Assembly (NCBI RefSeq): GCF_000282495.1
Contig: NZ_AKJE01000033.1
Coordinates: forward strand, 1 to 64,000
DNA from: Pseudomonas sp. GM79
GTDB lineage: Bacteria; Pseudomonadota; Gammaproteobacteria; Pseudomonadales; Pseudomonadaceae
Length of the DNA: 64,000 nucleotides
Reading direction: 5' to 3'
A model generated the notes under the pieces. That model was not told the DNA's origin. It saw only the letters and a list, made by a program, of their open reading frames with translations, and did no database searches. Made by a program: the position numbers and the translations under genes. The number at the start of each line of letters is the position of its first letter. Positions within the stretch are counted from its first letter, which is position 1. Of the stretch, positions 17,802-27,388 are shown piece after piece.

Positions 17802-18515
17802 ATGAAAGCAGTCATTGCAATAGCGGCGACATTAATGCTCGCAGGTTGTGCCAGCAATGGCCTGCCTTCGCGACCGCCTGAATGTGCCAAGCCCGGTTCG
17901 GATCAAGAGTTGGCCCTGAGCCTGGCCGACAACATGGTCAGCGAAGGCCGTTTGTATGCCAGCCTGGCGAATCTTGAAGGTTTGCCCGACAACCTGGTTC
18001 AGGTTCGCCTGCGCAAGGCTCGGGTGCTGCGCTTGATGGGGCGTAACGAGGCGGGGCCGTTGTATCAAAGCTTGCTCGGCACCTGTCTGGCCGCCGATGG
18101 GGAACATGGCTTGGGCCAGTTGGCCGCGGCCAAAAATGATTACGCCAACGCTACCACTCACCTTGAGCGTGCGGTGAAGATGGCCCCCACCGACGACAGG
18201 ATGCGCAATGACCTGGGGGTGGTCTACCTCAATCAGCGACGGATCCCTGAGGCACGCTTTGAGTTCATGACCGCCATGGAGCTCAAACAGTCCAATTCAC
18301 TGGCGGCACTCAATATGGTGACGCTGCTGATCTATCAGGATAACTGGAAGGCAGCTTCCGAACTCGTGACCCGCGCCAGCTTAAATCCTCAGCAAGTCGC
18401 AGAGGCTCAAACCCGCGCGGAAAAACTCAAGGCTTCTGCTAAAAAGGCGGTGGCTTCCGAGGGGAATCGCAGAACTGAGGTAGCCGCTGCCTCATCCACT
18501 GCTGCGAACAAGTAA
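17802..18515 (+). CDS. tadD: TadD-like lipoprotein with TPR repeats
   Basis: Pilotin-like lipoprotein that helps assemble the pilus secretin. It has 237 residues with a lipoprotein signal ending in the lipobox LAGC (about residue 16) and tetratricopeptide-type helices (ATTHLERAVKMAPTDDRMRN; NDLGVVYLNQRRIPEARFEF). ATG 17802 follows AGAGGA and leaves the signal at the very N-terminus; an earlier ATG at 17685 would not. The stop codon falls inside a triplicated 7-bp repeat (see that entry). Confidence 0.9.
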   Translation: MKAVIAIAATLMLAGCASNGLPSRPPECAKPGSDQELALSLADNMVSEGRLYASLANLEGLPDNLVQVRLRKARVLRLMGRNEAGPLYQSLLGTCLAADGEHGLGQLAAAKNDYANATTHLERAVKMAPTDDRMRNDLGVVYLNQRRIPEARFEFMTAMELKQSNSLAALNMVTLLIYQDNWKAASELVTRASLNPQQVAEAQTRAEKLKASAKKAVASEGNRRTEVAAASSTAANK

Positions 18516-18527
18516 CAAGTAACAAGT
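18507..18527 (+). repeat. Three tandem copies of AACAAGT at the tadD stop
   Basis: Perfect 7-bp unit repeated three times; the first copy supplies AAC-AAG-T and, with the next A-A, the TAA stop of tadD. Unit length is not a multiple of three, so a change in copy number would change where tadD ends. Confidence 0.95.
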
Positions 18528-18540
18528 ACGAGGAGTCGAG

Positions 18541-18810
18541 ATGAATACCAAGAGGCTGTTGATCGTGTGCATGGCTTGCCTGTCCACCAGTGCCTGGGCT
18601 TTTGAACCAGGCCCCTCTTCGAAGGAGCAAAAAGGCACCGAGCAGTGGATGCAGCTACAGATTCGCGGGATAGTTGCTTCGCCCAAGCTGCAAACCGCTT
18701 CGGCCACCGAACGTGACCTGGCCATGCAGCGTTGGCTGAACAGCTTCAACTACCCGATTCCGGAGTTTTTTGACCAGGATGCAGCGGGTGAAATGACCAC
18801 CGGTGACTGA
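18541..18810 (+). CDS. DUF3613 domain protein of the tad locus
   Basis: Small exported protein, 89 residues, with a signal peptide (LLIVCMACLSTSAWA-FEPG). The mature part (TEQWMQLQIRGIVASP; MQRWLNSFNYPIPEFF) fits the DUF3613 family, which to my knowledge is found in proteobacterial Tad loci without an assigned role. A GAGGAG site precedes the ATG. It is the third gene of the rcpA unit, so it may be a periplasmic pilus accessory. Confidence 0.85.
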   Translation: MNTKRLLIVCMACLSTSAWAFEPGPSSKEQKGTEQWMQLQIRGIVASPKLQTASATERDLAMQRWLNSFNYPIPEFFDQDAAGEMTTGD

Positions 18811-18841
18811 GGCGCATCAATGAGTGAGCAGTCTCTGGCGT

Positions 18842-18879
18842 CGTCTAAAGTGGCCTGGCTTGCAAAGCCGGGCTAGACG
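18842..18879 (+). terminator. Hairpin after the rcpA unit
   Basis: Two-part stem: outer CGTCTA/TAGACG and inner GGCTT/AAGCC around GCA. It lacks a T run, so it would need Rho or mainly protect the mRNA end. Confidence 0.4.
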
Positions 18880-18940
18880 TCGTGTGCAACTAAAGCAGCG
18901 GCATCTGCGCATTATCCAAGCCTGGCCGGATCACCCTAAT

Positions 18941-19462
18941 GTAGGAGCTGCCGCAGGCTGCGATCTTTTGCTCTTCAGCGATTCCACGGCCATCAAAATC
19001 AAAAGATCGCAGGCTCCTACGCTTGACTGCAGTGTTCCTTAAAGGGGGACTTGGCAACCATTGCTTGCGCCTTGACCAGCCTGTCACCGAGCGTATCGCG
19101 ACAATCAGCGCCAGGTCGTGATGAACAGACGTACGCAAATCTCTGTAGGAGCTGCCGCTGGCTGCGATCTTTTGCCCTTCAGCGATTCCTCGGCCATCAA
19201 AATCAAAAGATCGCAGGCTTCGCCAGCCCCTACGCCTGACCGCGGTGCTCCTTAAAGGAGTGCCTGGCAACCATTGCTTGCGCCTTGACCAGCCTGTCAC
19301 CGAACGTATCGCGACAATCAACGCCCGGTCGTGATGAACAGACATACGCAAATCCCTGTAGGAGCTGCCGCAGGCTGCGATCTTTTGACTCAGAGGCCTG
19401 GGCAACGAATTGCCTGCCAGAAAAATCAAAAAATCGCAGCCTTCGGCATCTCTTACAGGGAT
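18941..19462. repeat. Tandem 204/213-bp repeats containing REP-like pairs
   Basis: GTAGGAGCTGCCG recurs at 18941, 19145 and 19358. Each copy is followed by a complementary GATCGCAGG arm, and the first two are followed by the same 120-base spacer (containing CAACCATTGCTTGCGCCTTG). The third copy has a different inner arm and no spacer. The array fills the gap between the convergent tad operons. A 179-codon frame on the - strand (18890-19429) merely reads through it. Confidence 0.92.
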
Positions 19463-19536
19463 GTGGATCTATGGAAGGAAAGTGCAGATCAGGGTCGGGC
19501 GAAGGCCATCGTACTCGACAGCCTCCGCCCGTTATT

Positions 19537-20499
19537 TCACCCGAATGCTTTCATTACTCCGATCATGGCCGGGCCGATGGCGACCAGGAAGAAGCTCGGC
19601 CACAGGCAGAAAATCAGCGGGAATATCAGCTTGGTACCGATTTTCGCCCCTGCCTCTTCGGCAGCCTGCGTACGCCGGTCACGGAACTCATCGGCATAGA
19701 TGCGCAGGGTATCGGCCACGCTGGTACCGAAGCGAATACTCTGCGCCAACAGGCTGACCAACCCTTGTACGTCATCAAGACCGGTGCGCACAGCCAGTTG
19801 CTTGAGCGCCTCGGTACTGGAAATGCCCGCGCGGATTTGCGCGTTGACCAGAGCCAGTTCTTCAGCCAGTTCAACCTGACTGACCGACATTTCTTCAGCC
19901 ACCCGCTCGATGGTCGTAGGCAGGGCCAGGCCCGACTCCACGCACACCACCATCAGGTCCAGTGCATCCGGAAATGCGGCGCGCAGCCGACGTTGACGCG
20001 CCTGCTTACGCTTGCCGACATACAGGGCCGGTAGCAGCCATCCGATACCGGCCGCAATGACCACTAAAAGCAGGCCGACGACCAGCGAAACCTTGGGAAT
20101 CAAGGGCAACAATAACAATGCAATTCCGACCAATAACAGCGGTAACATCAAACGCACCGCCCAGTACATCTGCACCGCCGAAGCAGAACGGTAACCCGCA
20201 TGCGTCAACAGGGTCTGGGTGACGGATGCCTGAGCCGATTCGCTCCCGGCAAAGCGCTGACCGACCCGCTCCAGCAACAGTTGCAGATTACCCGGAGCTT
20301 CCTGCCCGGTCGTATTGCCTAAATGACCACGCTTGATCAACGCCAGGCGGCGCTGCACCGGGTCCTGAAGACCCAGCATCAGCAAGATCACGGCGACCAC
20401 CGCAAGCACCGTACTGACACCAATGGCACCGAGGAACAACAGGCGCCCCATCTCCTCGTTCCCCGTGACCCGACTGAACAACCCGAGTAAAAAGTCCAT
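19537..20499 (-). CDS. tadC: Tad pilus inner-membrane protein TadC
   Basis: Platform protein of the Flp pilus machine, 320 residues, with a type II secretion F domain at about residues 175-300 (DALDLMVVCVESGLALPTTI). Membrane segments lie near residues 25-45, 110-150 and the C-terminus. It pairs with TadB, 29 bases upstream, and is the last gene of the - strand tad unit, facing the tandem repeat array. Confidence 0.93.
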   Translation of the reverse strand: MDFLLGLFSRVTGNEEMGRLLFLGAIGVSTVLAVVAVILLMLGLQDPVQRRLALIKRGHLGNTTGQEAPGNLQLLLERVGQRFAGSESAQASVTQTLLTHAGYRSASAVQMYWAVRLMLPLLLVGIALLLLPLIPKVSLVVGLLLVVIAAGIGWLLPALYVGKRKQARQRRLRAAFPDALDLMVVCVESGLALPTTIERVAEEMSVSQVELAEELALVNAQIRAGISSTEALKQLAVRTGLDDVQGLVSLLAQSIRFGTSVADTLRIYADEFRDRRTQAAEEAGAKIGTKLIFPLIFCLWPSFFLVAIGPAMIGVMKAFG

Positions 20500-20528
20500 G
20501 AACTGTACCTCCCGGTAGCGAATACCGC

Positions 20529-21515
20529 TTAAACCTGAATCCGGATGATTTTGCGTATCCAGAAAATCCCGATCAACATGGCGCAGAAAGCCCCGATGAT
20601 CAGCTTGTGTCCTATGGGATCATTGAGCAGCACAGGCATGTAGGTGGGGCTTGTTAACACGATCGCGATCGCCAGCACGAAGGGAATGGCCACCAGTATC
20701 CAGGCCGACATCCGCCCTTCCGCCGACAGGGTTTTGATCTTGCGCTGAAAGCGGAAACGTCCGCGGATCAGCCGACTCAAACGCTCCAGCACTTCAGTCA
20801 GATTGCCGCCGGTCTCGCGATGGATGAGGATCGAGGTCACCAGCATCATCACCGTCATGCTTGGCATACGTTCGAGCAGGCCAAGCATGGCGCGGCGCAC
20901 ATCGTTACCATAGTTGATATCGGCGAAGGTCAGACCGAACTCATGGGCGACTGCCCCCTTATGTTCTTCGGCGACCAGGCGCAAGGTTTCGTTGAACGGG
21001 TGTCCGGCGCGCAGGGCCCGGCACATGGCATCCAGCGCATCCGGCAGGCCTTCCTCAAACTCAGCGAAGCGTTTGCCACGGTCACGAGAAATTTTCAGCA
21101 CGGGTAACCAGAACACCCCGAAGCCCGCCAGCAGCGCCATCCACCAGACCGCCGAAATCATCCAGATCGAGATAGCCGCACAAACGCCCAGGAACAACCC
21201 GAGCAACAGCACCCGATAAGCCCGGTATTCGTGGCCACCCTGCTCGATCATCTGTGTCAGGCTCGCCATAAAGGGCAACTGCTCGAGCATGGCCTCCAGT
21301 GGCGACAAGCGCGTCAGGTATTTCTGCCGCAATACCGTTTGCATGTTGGGCAGATTGTTGGCCTTCTCCAGTACATGCAAGCGACCGCGGATGCGCTTGC
21401 GCATCTTGCCGGCCTCGCCGAACACCGGCACCACGACCCCCTGGGACAGAAGGAACACGGCGATAAACACCATGCCGAGGAACATCAGAATGAATTCACC
21501 AGGAATATTGTTCAT
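20529..21515 (-). CDS. tadB: Tad pilus inner-membrane protein TadB
   Basis: Second platform protein, 328 residues, with N-terminal and central membrane segments and a C-terminal F domain ([36 protein letters not shown]). The ATG at 21515 overlaps the TGA of tadA by 4 bases (ATGA) and has GGAGG 10 bases upstream; the frame extends 7 codons further but without support. Translational coupling to tadA is expected. Confidence 0.93.
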   Translation of the reverse strand: MNNIPGEFILMFLGMVFIAVFLLSQGVVVPVFGEAGKMRKRIRGRLHVLEKANNLPNMQTVLRQKYLTRLSPLEAMLEQLPFMASLTQMIEQGGHEYRAYRVLLLGLFLGVCAAISIWMISAVWWMALLAGFGVFWLPVLKISRDRGKRFAEFEEGLPDALDAMCRALRAGHPFNETLRLVAEEHKGAVAHEFGLTFADINYGNDVRRAMLGLLERMPSMTVMMLVTSILIHRETGGNLTEVLERLSRLIRGRFRFQRKIKTLSAEGRMSAWILVAIPFVLAIAIVLTSPTYMPVLLNDPIGHKLIIGAFCAMLIGIFWIRKIIRIQV

Positions 21516-22945
21516 GACTGCCGTGCCTCCATCCACTCAGGCCTGAACATCGTCAGCGGCAATTCGATGCCGCGCTTGGCCAGCACATCGCGGAAGGCCG
21601 GGATCATGCCGCTGGGGCGATAATCACCGAGCACCTCGCCGTTTTCGCCCATGCCTTGACGCGCAAAGGAGAAAATTTCGGTCATGGTGATAATCTCGCC
21701 CTCCATGCCGTTGATCTCCTGCACGCTGACCAGTCGGCGCTTGCCATCTTCCTGACGCTCCAGCTGAATCACCACATCGATGGCCGAAGCGATCTGCTGC
21801 CGCATGGCCTTGATCGGGAAGGTCGCCCCGGTCATCGATACCATGTTTTCGATTCGGCCCAACGCATCGCGCGCGGTGTTGGCGTGGATGGTGGTCAACG
21901 AGCCGTCGTGGCCGGTGTTCATCGCCGTCAGCATGTCCAGCGCCTCGGCGCCGCGCACTTCGCCGATCACAATGCGGTCCGGGCGCATCCGCAAACTGTT
22001 GCGCACCAACTCCCGCTGACTCACCTCGCCTCGCCCCTCGATATTCGAAGGCCGGGTTTCCAGGCGCACCACGTGGGGTTGCTGCAGTTGCAGTTCAGCC
22101 GAGTCTTCGATGGTGACGATCCGCTCGTTTTGCGGAATGAAACTGGACAGCACATTGAGCATGGTGGTCTTGCCGCTGCCAGTACCGCCGGAGATCAACA
22201 CGTTCAAGCGTCCACGGACAATCGCCTTGAGCAACAGGGCAATGGCCGGGGTCAATGTCCCCACCGAGATCAGGCTGTCGGTATTGAGCAGGTCCACCGC
22301 AAAGCGGCGAATCGACATGCTCGGGCCGTCGATGGCCAGCGGCGGGATAATCGCGTTGACCCGCGAACCGTCCTTGAGTCGGGCATCCACCAATGGCGAG
22401 GATTCGTCGATGCGCCGACCCAGGCTGGATACGATGCGGTCGATGATGTTCAGCAAATGCTGATCATCGCGAAAGCGCACATCGGTCCTTTGCAATTTGC
22501 CGAAACGCTCGACATAGACCGAGGCATGGCCGTTGACCAGAATGTCGGACACGCTGTGATCGGCCAGCAACGGTTCCAGGGGACCCAGGCCAAGCACTTC
22601 GTCAGTGATTTGCTTGATGATCAACTGGCGGCTGACAGAACTCACCGGCGCCGAATGCTCATCGAGCAAGCGCTGGCAAATATCGCGAATCTGCCGCGTG
22701 GCCTCCGCCTGTTCAAGGGAGTCCAGCAAGGACAGGTCCATGACCTTGAGCAACTGCTGGTAGATCTTTTCCCGCCACTCGGCTTCCACCGGAGTGACCT
22801 GGCTTCTGGTTTCGTAAAGAACGTCCGGCGCCGCACGTTCCCACGCCATTATTTCCTCTGCCGGATCCAGCAGGTCGTCGGTCGCCGACGATGAAGCGGG
22901 TTTACCGGACTGTTTGCGCAAGCGGTTACGAAAGTCGCTGATCAT
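21512..22945 (-). CDS. tadA: Tad pilus assembly ATPase TadA (CpaF family)
   Basis: Hexameric secretion ATPase that drives Flp pilin polymerisation, 477 residues. The Walker A is [12 protein letters not shown] (about residue 255), followed by an Asp box ([12 protein letters not shown]), Walker B ([17 protein letters not shown]) and His box ([13 protein letters not shown]). The N-terminal 100 residues are the usual variable region. It sits 3 bases from tadZ and overlaps tadB, in the conserved Z-A-B-C order. Confidence 0.96.
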   Translation of the reverse strand: MISDFRNRLRKQSGKPASSSATDDLLDPAEEIMAWERAAPDVLYETRSQVTPVEAEWREKIYQQLLKVMDLSLLDSLEQAEATRQIRDICQRLLDEHSAPVSSVSRQLIIKQITDEVLGLGPLEPLLADHSVSDILVNGHASVYVERFGKLQRTDVRFRDDQHLLNIIDRIVSSLGRRIDESSPLVDARLKDGSRVNAIIPPLAIDGPSMSIRRFAVDLLNTDSLISVGTLTPAIALLLKAIVRGRLNVLISGGTGSGKTTMLNVLSSFIPQNERIVTIEDSAELQLQQPHVVRLETRPSNIEGRGEVSQRELVRNSLRMRPDRIVIGEVRGAEALDMLTAMNTGHDGSLTTIHANTARDALGRIENMVSMTGATFPIKAMRQQIASAIDVVIQLERQEDGKRRLVSVQEINGMEGEIITMTEIFSFARQGMGENGEVLGDYRPSGMIPAFRDVLAKRGIELPLTMFRPEWMEARQS

Positions 22946-22948
22946 GGG

Positions 22949-24169
22949 TCATCCCCCGAAAAAACGGTTGAAGGCGCGTTTGAGTAAGCCTTTGTTCCCG
23001 GCTACTTGTTGACCGACCAGGTCCTCGGTCATGTCGCGCAGAGCGGTAGTAATCGCTGCCCTCGGCGCATGCAGCCCCAACGGCACGCCAGTGTTCTGAC
23101 TCTGGCTGACCAGGTTGAAGTCGTTGGGTAATTTCGACAGATTCGTGCAGCGCAGCGCCTCGCCGATGTCTTTGAGGCTGATGGCGGCTGCCTTGTCATA
23201 GCGGTTGACCACGATCTGCAATTGATCGCCGCGCACACCCAGGTCATCGCGAAGAATTCGCACCAGGGAGCTGGCATCGCGCAGATGGCTGACGCTCTGC
23301 TGCACCACGACGTACACCCGATCCACCTGCTCCAGCACGGAGCCAGTGAGGTGGTCGATTTGCCGCGGCAGGTCGATTACCACCCAGTCATAGCTGGCGC
23401 GGGCCAGCTTCAACAGAGCATCAAGCTGTTCGGGCTGGGCATCCTGCGGCAGACACAGCTCACCGGCCCGGCCACCCAGCACATGCAAGGTCGGGCTGAA
23501 GTGACTGCAAAAACCTCGTAACGCGACGCTGTCCATACCGTCGATCTGGTGCAACACCTCCAGATGGCTGTGCGTCTGCGCCACATCCAGGTAATGGGTC
23601 ACGCTGCCAAATTGCAGGTCCATGTCCAGTAACAGAGTACTGCCGCCCTTGGCACTAAGCTGTTGGGCCAGGTTGCAGGCCAGCAAGGTTCCGCCGGAGC
23701 CACCCTTGGCGCTCATCACGGCGATCAATTTGCCTTCTGCTCCACTGCCGGTCCGAACCTCCATAACCAGACGATTCAAGGCAGCAACCAGCTCGGTCTC
23801 GGCAATGGGTTCGGGCAGCACGTCACGGGCGCCGGCCTGCATCGCCAGGCGCATGCCTTCCTGCTCGCTCAGCAGACCGCACACCAACATCGGTGGACGT
23901 TCATGGGCTGGACGCTGCAACAACGCCGACAGCTCTTCACGCCACAGGTGGCTGACGCGTAACAGCAGCAGATCGGGCATCCGGTCCAGGCCGTAGAGCG
24001 GGTCGACATGTCCATTACTCACCAGGCGAGTGCTCACCTCCAGGCAAGGCATGCGTTGGCAGACACTCTGCAGATCGCGCAAAGAGTTGGCATCGCGGCT
24101 GCTGATCAGCAACCGGAGCCCGGCTTTGCCGGTCGAAGTGGCGACTGGAGTTTCCTTGGTATTCAGCAT
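22949..24169 (-). CDS. tadZ: TadZ/CpaE-like pilus localisation protein
   Basis: Polar organiser of the Tad machine, 406 residues: an N-terminal receiver-like domain (LRLLISSRDANSLRDL; LLLRVSHLWREELSAL) and a C-terminal MinD-like ATPase. The P loop reads KGGSGGT, so the second lysine of the usual KGGxGKT is Gly, as in the atypical TadZ ATPases. The start has GGGAG upstream and overlaps the end of the TadE-like gene by 7 bases. Confidence 0.9.
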   Translation of the reverse strand: MLNTKETPVATSTGKAGLRLLISSRDANSLRDLQSVCQRMPCLEVSTRLVSNGHVDPLYGLDRMPDLLLLRVSHLWREELSALLQRPAHERPPMLVCGLLSEQEGMRLAMQAGARDVLPEPIAETELVAALNRLVMEVRTGSGAEGKLIAVMSAKGGSGGTLLACNLAQQLSAKGGSTLLLDMDLQFGSVTHYLDVAQTHSHLEVLHQIDGMDSVALRGFCSHFSPTLHVLGGRAGELCLPQDAQPEQLDALLKLARASYDWVVIDLPRQIDHLTGSVLEQVDRVYVVVQQSVSHLRDASSLVRILRDDLGVRGDQLQIVVNRYDKAAAISLKDIGEALRCTNLSKLPNDFNLVSQSQNTGVPLGLHAPRAAITTALRDMTEDLVGQQVAGNKGLLKRAFNRFFGG

Positions 24170-24657
24170 GGTGTGATCTCCCCGGAATCGGAATGACGCC
24201 CAAGGCTTTCGCGTGGCAAGGTTGCCCTGAATGTAGGCAGGGTAATGGGCACGCCGAACCCGGGAATGAACAGATTGAAAACGAAGTTTTGCAGGTTCAA
24301 CTGGACATAGCGGATGGCACGAAAGCCATTGCTGCCGCTCGTATCGCCGGGGTTGGCGACCAAAGCGCCGTTGGCATCCAGGTAGGTCAGCGTCAGGTTG
24401 CTGGTGTTCAAGTTGGTGATCAGCTGGCTAGTACCGGCGTCGGTCGCGGCATTAAAGATCGCCCGCCGCAACACTTTCACATCGTTGATATCGCACACCG
24501 CCGCCAGGCGTGCACCCCGCCGCGCGGCTTCATCCAGCGCATTGACCGTGAAGTACAGGCGGCCCATTTCCAATACGGCGAACAACAGCGTGAATACGAG
24601 CATACCGATGATGGCGAATTCCACGACATAGGTGCCGCGCATGCGTTTGCGATTCAT
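24163..24657 (-). CDS. TadE-like minor pseudopilin
   Basis: Small envelope protein of about 164 residues: a short basic leader, then G-T-Y-V-V-E-F and a hydrophobic helix (FAIIGMLVFTLLFAVLEMG), the TadE pattern with Glu near the processing site. It is probably a minor pilin cleaved by the prepilin peptidase of this locus. ATG 24657 shares bases with the TGA of the preceding gene (TGATG); GTG 24660 is the alternative. It could be labelled TadE or TadF. Confidence 0.85.
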   Translation of the reverse strand: MNRKRMRGTYVVEFAIIGMLVFTLLFAVLEMGRLYFTVNALDEAARRGARLAAVCDINDVKVLRRAIFNAATDAGTSQLITNLNTSNLTLTYLDANGALVANPGDTSGSNGFRAIRYVQLNLQNFVFNLFIPGFGVPITLPTFRATLPRESLGRHSDSGEITPC

Positions 24658-25136
24658 CACAGTGCCCTCATGACAGTGGTGGCGACCAGCGGAATGCTCA
24701 GCGCAATCGGATTACCGAAGAAACCCGGAATCGAGCCGGTGCAATTGCCACTGCCAATCACCGGGCAGAACGTATAGGTGATGGTGACCCGCACATGGTC
24801 CAGGCCCACCGCGGCGACCACTACGTTCGCGGTCGTCAACCCCGACACCACCGCGGTCCCGGTATTTGCAGGCACGCCATAGACGGCGACGTTTTTCGTC
24901 TGGGTCTGTAGCGTACTGCTCAGCGAGACAGCGCCGAGCGTCGAGTTCCAGGCCTGACTGGCGACGAAACGGTCGGCATCACGGCTGGCCTGCAGCAACA
25001 CGTTGTACTGATAGAGCATGCGGCCGAACTCGCCGAAAGCCAGCAACAGAAGGAGCAACAACGGCAGCACGAGGGTGAATTCCACCAGGGCCAGGCCTTG
25101 CTGGCGCTGCGGCTGATTAAACGTGTAAAGTCTCAT
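24657..25136 (-). CDS. Second TadE/TadF-like minor pseudopilin
   Basis: Protein of 159 residues with the TadE layout: QQGLALVEFTLVLPLLLLLL at residues 12-31, then GEFGRMLYQYNVL. The E5-like Glu after the predicted cleavage site is present. It follows a strong AGGAGG site and is 11 bases downstream of tadG. The remaining Thr/Val-rich C-terminal part should be periplasmic. Confidence 0.85.
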   Translation of the reverse strand: MRLYTFNQPQRQQGLALVEFTLVLPLLLLLLLAFGEFGRMLYQYNVLLQASRDADRFVASQAWNSTLGAVSLSSTLQTQTKNVAVYGVPANTGTAVVSGLTTANVVVAAVGLDHVRVTITYTFCPVIGSGNCTGSIPGFFGNPIALSIPLVATTVMRAL

Positions 25137-25147
25137 GACGCCCCCTC

Positions 25148-26485
25148 CTACGAGTCAGTGCTCGGAGTGCCGCTGTTGAGATAGGTTTTGTAGAGCTGGA
25201 TGATCTGCGGGCCGGAATCGTTCATCGGGTTAGGACCGGACACGTTGTCACCTTCGCACTCTTTCACAAACTGTCCGAAAATCTGCGCCTCCGTGCCGCC
25301 CCCGTTCATGGGCTGCACCACGAAATAGCAGCCAAAACCCAGGACAGGAATCGAGGTTGAACCGCCCTGTTTCCCAGTGCATTCACCCACCACGATTTTC
25401 AGCATCCGGCGCTCGAACACTCCATTGCTCTCACAGCCGCTGCCAGTCCCTGCCACGCACGCGGCCACGCTTGCACGCCAGTCGTTGTAATCCATTATCG
25501 CCTCGCCACCCGCCGTAAGATTGCCATCGCTCGATGTGACAGGCTGCCCCTTGTATTGCGCTTGTGCCGGGGTAACTGAATCGTTGTAAGTAATCTGAGG
25601 GTTGCTGGACGCGGTCACCAGGTCTGGCGGATAGTTCGAAGCACTGACCGGACCGTTGTAGATGCCAAAGCGCGTATTCAGGCCTTGAGACGCAGGGCCG
25701 ACCATGTTGCCGGGAGAGGTCTGGACGTTCTCTCCCACATTGCGGCAGACCGAGCCACCTCCAGCCAGATCCTGCCTGACCGTACTGCCGCCCGAGCCGA
25801 AATCGAGCAACTGGAAGTTGCCTGGGCCAATGGCGGACGAATTGCCAGCCGCCGACTTCAATACCTGCAAATCACCAAACCGGAAGCCCCAGAACATACC
25901 GGCGTCAGGGTCGTATTGGGTCGCATCGCCACAGATCATCAGCGGGGCAAGATCACACGGGCTGGTAGGGCTGGGGCCTGCAGTGGCGATCGCCGCCACC
26001 GCTTTGTCCCCTAGCACACCGAATGACTGAACGAAGCCCCAGAAAAACCCCGTCAGACTATAGTTCGATACCGATACCCGAACGTATTTGGCATCCGTCG
26101 GGCCAGGAAAAGAGAACGGGCCATAGACCCTGTCAGACAGTTCCACTACCGCAAATGCACCTGGATTACCGGCAACAGCCGTGGACAATTCGTTGTTGCC
26201 GGCGGCATTGGCATTTTGCAACAGCGTATCGAGCGCAGCAGATCGCGTCGTGCTGGCAAAGTTGGCAGCGCCTGCTACCTGGCTCAGGGTTTTGGCGCCA
26301 CTCAGCGCGGCGGCGTCCACCGCATTCTGCAGGCGCGTTTTGTTCAGCAACATGTGTCCGCCGTCCAGAGCCAATGCCGCCAGCATGGACATCACCGCCA
26401 ACGCGATCACCATCAATACGCTCACCGAACCTTCCTGGCGCCTTGGCGTCCCAGTGAACGGCTGCTGAATTCGAAGATTCATCAT
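25148..26485 (-). CDS. tadG: TadG-like pilus protein
   Basis: Envelope protein of 445 residues. The N-terminal RRQEGSVSVLMVIALAVMSM helix and DGGHMLLNKTRLQNAVDAAA motif mark the TadG/Flp-Tad family; the long C-terminal part is extracellular or periplasmic and rich in Gly/Ser/Asn with several Cys. ATG 26485 is nearest a GAGGG site; the frame begins 1 codon earlier with TTG. It lies between rcpC and the two TadE-like genes. Confidence 0.87.
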   Translation of the reverse strand: MMNLRIQQPFTGTPRRQEGSVSVLMVIALAVMSMLAALALDGGHMLLNKTRLQNAVDAAALSGAKTLSQVAGAANFASTTRSAALDTLLQNANAAGNNELSTAVAGNPGAFAVVELSDRVYGPFSFPGPTDAKYVRVSVSNYSLTGFFWGFVQSFGVLGDKAVAAIATAGPSPTSPCDLAPLMICGDATQYDPDAGMFWGFRFGDLQVLKSAAGNSSAIGPGNFQLLDFGSGGSTVRQDLAGGGSVCRNVGENVQTSPGNMVGPASQGLNTRFGIYNGPVSASNYPPDLVTASSNPQITYNDSVTPAQAQYKGQPVTSSDGNLTAGGEAIMDYNDWRASVAACVAGTGSGCESNGVFERRMLKIVVGECTGKQGGSTSIPVLGFGCYFVVQPMNGGGTEAQIFGQFVKECEGDNVSGPNPMNDSGPQIIQLYKTYLNSGTPSTDS

Positions 26486-26560
26486 CAAGCCCTCATTTAC
26501 CGAAACTGATCCGGATCGGCTCCGCCAATACCTGGGTGTCCAGGCGCCTGTTGCGTTCTG

Positions 26561-27373
26561 TCAGCGAATGTTGACTACTTTGGTTTCAATCCCGCGGATG
26601 ATGGTGATAGCCCCGCCACGCTCACCATTGCTGCGCTGTACCACGCGTTTTGGCACCGTAGCGGTGGCCACGGCCATGACTGGCGGAGCGGCAGGTGGGA
26701 TGGCGGCGGTTTTTTTCTCGAGATTCAGCGGATTGCGCAGCGCCAGTTGCAGCTTGCCTTCTGTCTGCGCTGTCACCAGGGTTTCCGCTTCGGTAGCCGA
26801 CATTTCCAGCGTTACCGCACGCACCACCACCGGTTGGGTTTTGTCGGTACCTGCCGTCTGGTCCACCGCCAACACGCGCAGGTTCTCGAGGATAGTTCTG
26901 GACGTGGCGTTGTTACCGCCAGCACTCGTGGTTTTGGTCGCAAGCACATCGACGCGGTTACCCGGCAACAGGAACCCGCCCACCCCCACTACATCGTCTA
27001 CTCGTACCGAGATGGCGCGTTTGTCTGGTGCAATCAGAGAAGCCAGGGTACTGCCGCCCAAATGCTCGCTCAGGCGTGCGCCGCGCATCACGTCGCCCCG
27101 CAAAATGTCGAACGTTGCGATCTTGCCCACGGCCTTGTCGGTTGAATCGAGAGCATCGTCCGGAATTGTGTCCATCGGCATGCGTACGGTCGTGACTTGC
27201 TGAGCCTCGACCATCTGCCCGAAGGGAATTTCTACCGTGGCGACCACTACACTTCGAAGGTGATCATCGGGGGTGGCATTGAGCCGTGCGCTCAGCCAGG
27301 AATCGGCCATCCATGCAGCCCCAAGGCCCATGACCAGAGAAATGCCTATCAGGGAAACAGTACGAGAGCTCAT
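26561..27373 (-). CDS. rcpC: Flp pilus assembly protein RcpC/CpaB
   Basis: Periplasmic partner of the pilus secretin, 270 residues. It has an N-terminal anchor (VSLIGISLVMGLGAAWMAD), a SAF/beta-clip domain (VVATVEIPFGQMVEAQQV; DILRGDVMRGARLSEH) and the RcpC core (ISVRVDDVVGVGGFLLPGNR). The GGAGAT site is 8 bases before the ATG. It follows the AAA+ ATPase gene by 15 bases. Confidence 0.93.
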   Translation of the reverse strand: MSSRTVSLIGISLVMGLGAAWMADSWLSARLNATPDDHLRSVVVATVEIPFGQMVEAQQVTTVRMPMDTIPDDALDSTDKAVGKIATFDILRGDVMRGARLSEHLGGSTLASLIAPDKRAISVRVDDVVGVGGFLLPGNRVDVLATKTTSAGGNNATSRTILENLRVLAVDQTAGTDKTQPVVVRAVTLEMSATEAETLVTAQTEGKLQLALRNPLNLEKKTAAIPPAAPPVMAVATATVPKRVVQRSNGERGGAITIIRGIETKVVNIR

Positions 27374-27388
27374 GTCAGTATCTCCGCT

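Noticed and set aside
18890..19429. 179-codon frame on - with an internally repeated sequence
   Set aside because: It simply reads through the tandem 204/213-bp repeats, and the internal duplication of the protein mirrors the DNA repeats.
21656..22894. 412-codon frame on + opposite tadA
   Set aside because: It is a shadow of the well-conserved tadA frame, with His/Gln/Arg-rich translation and no ribosome site.
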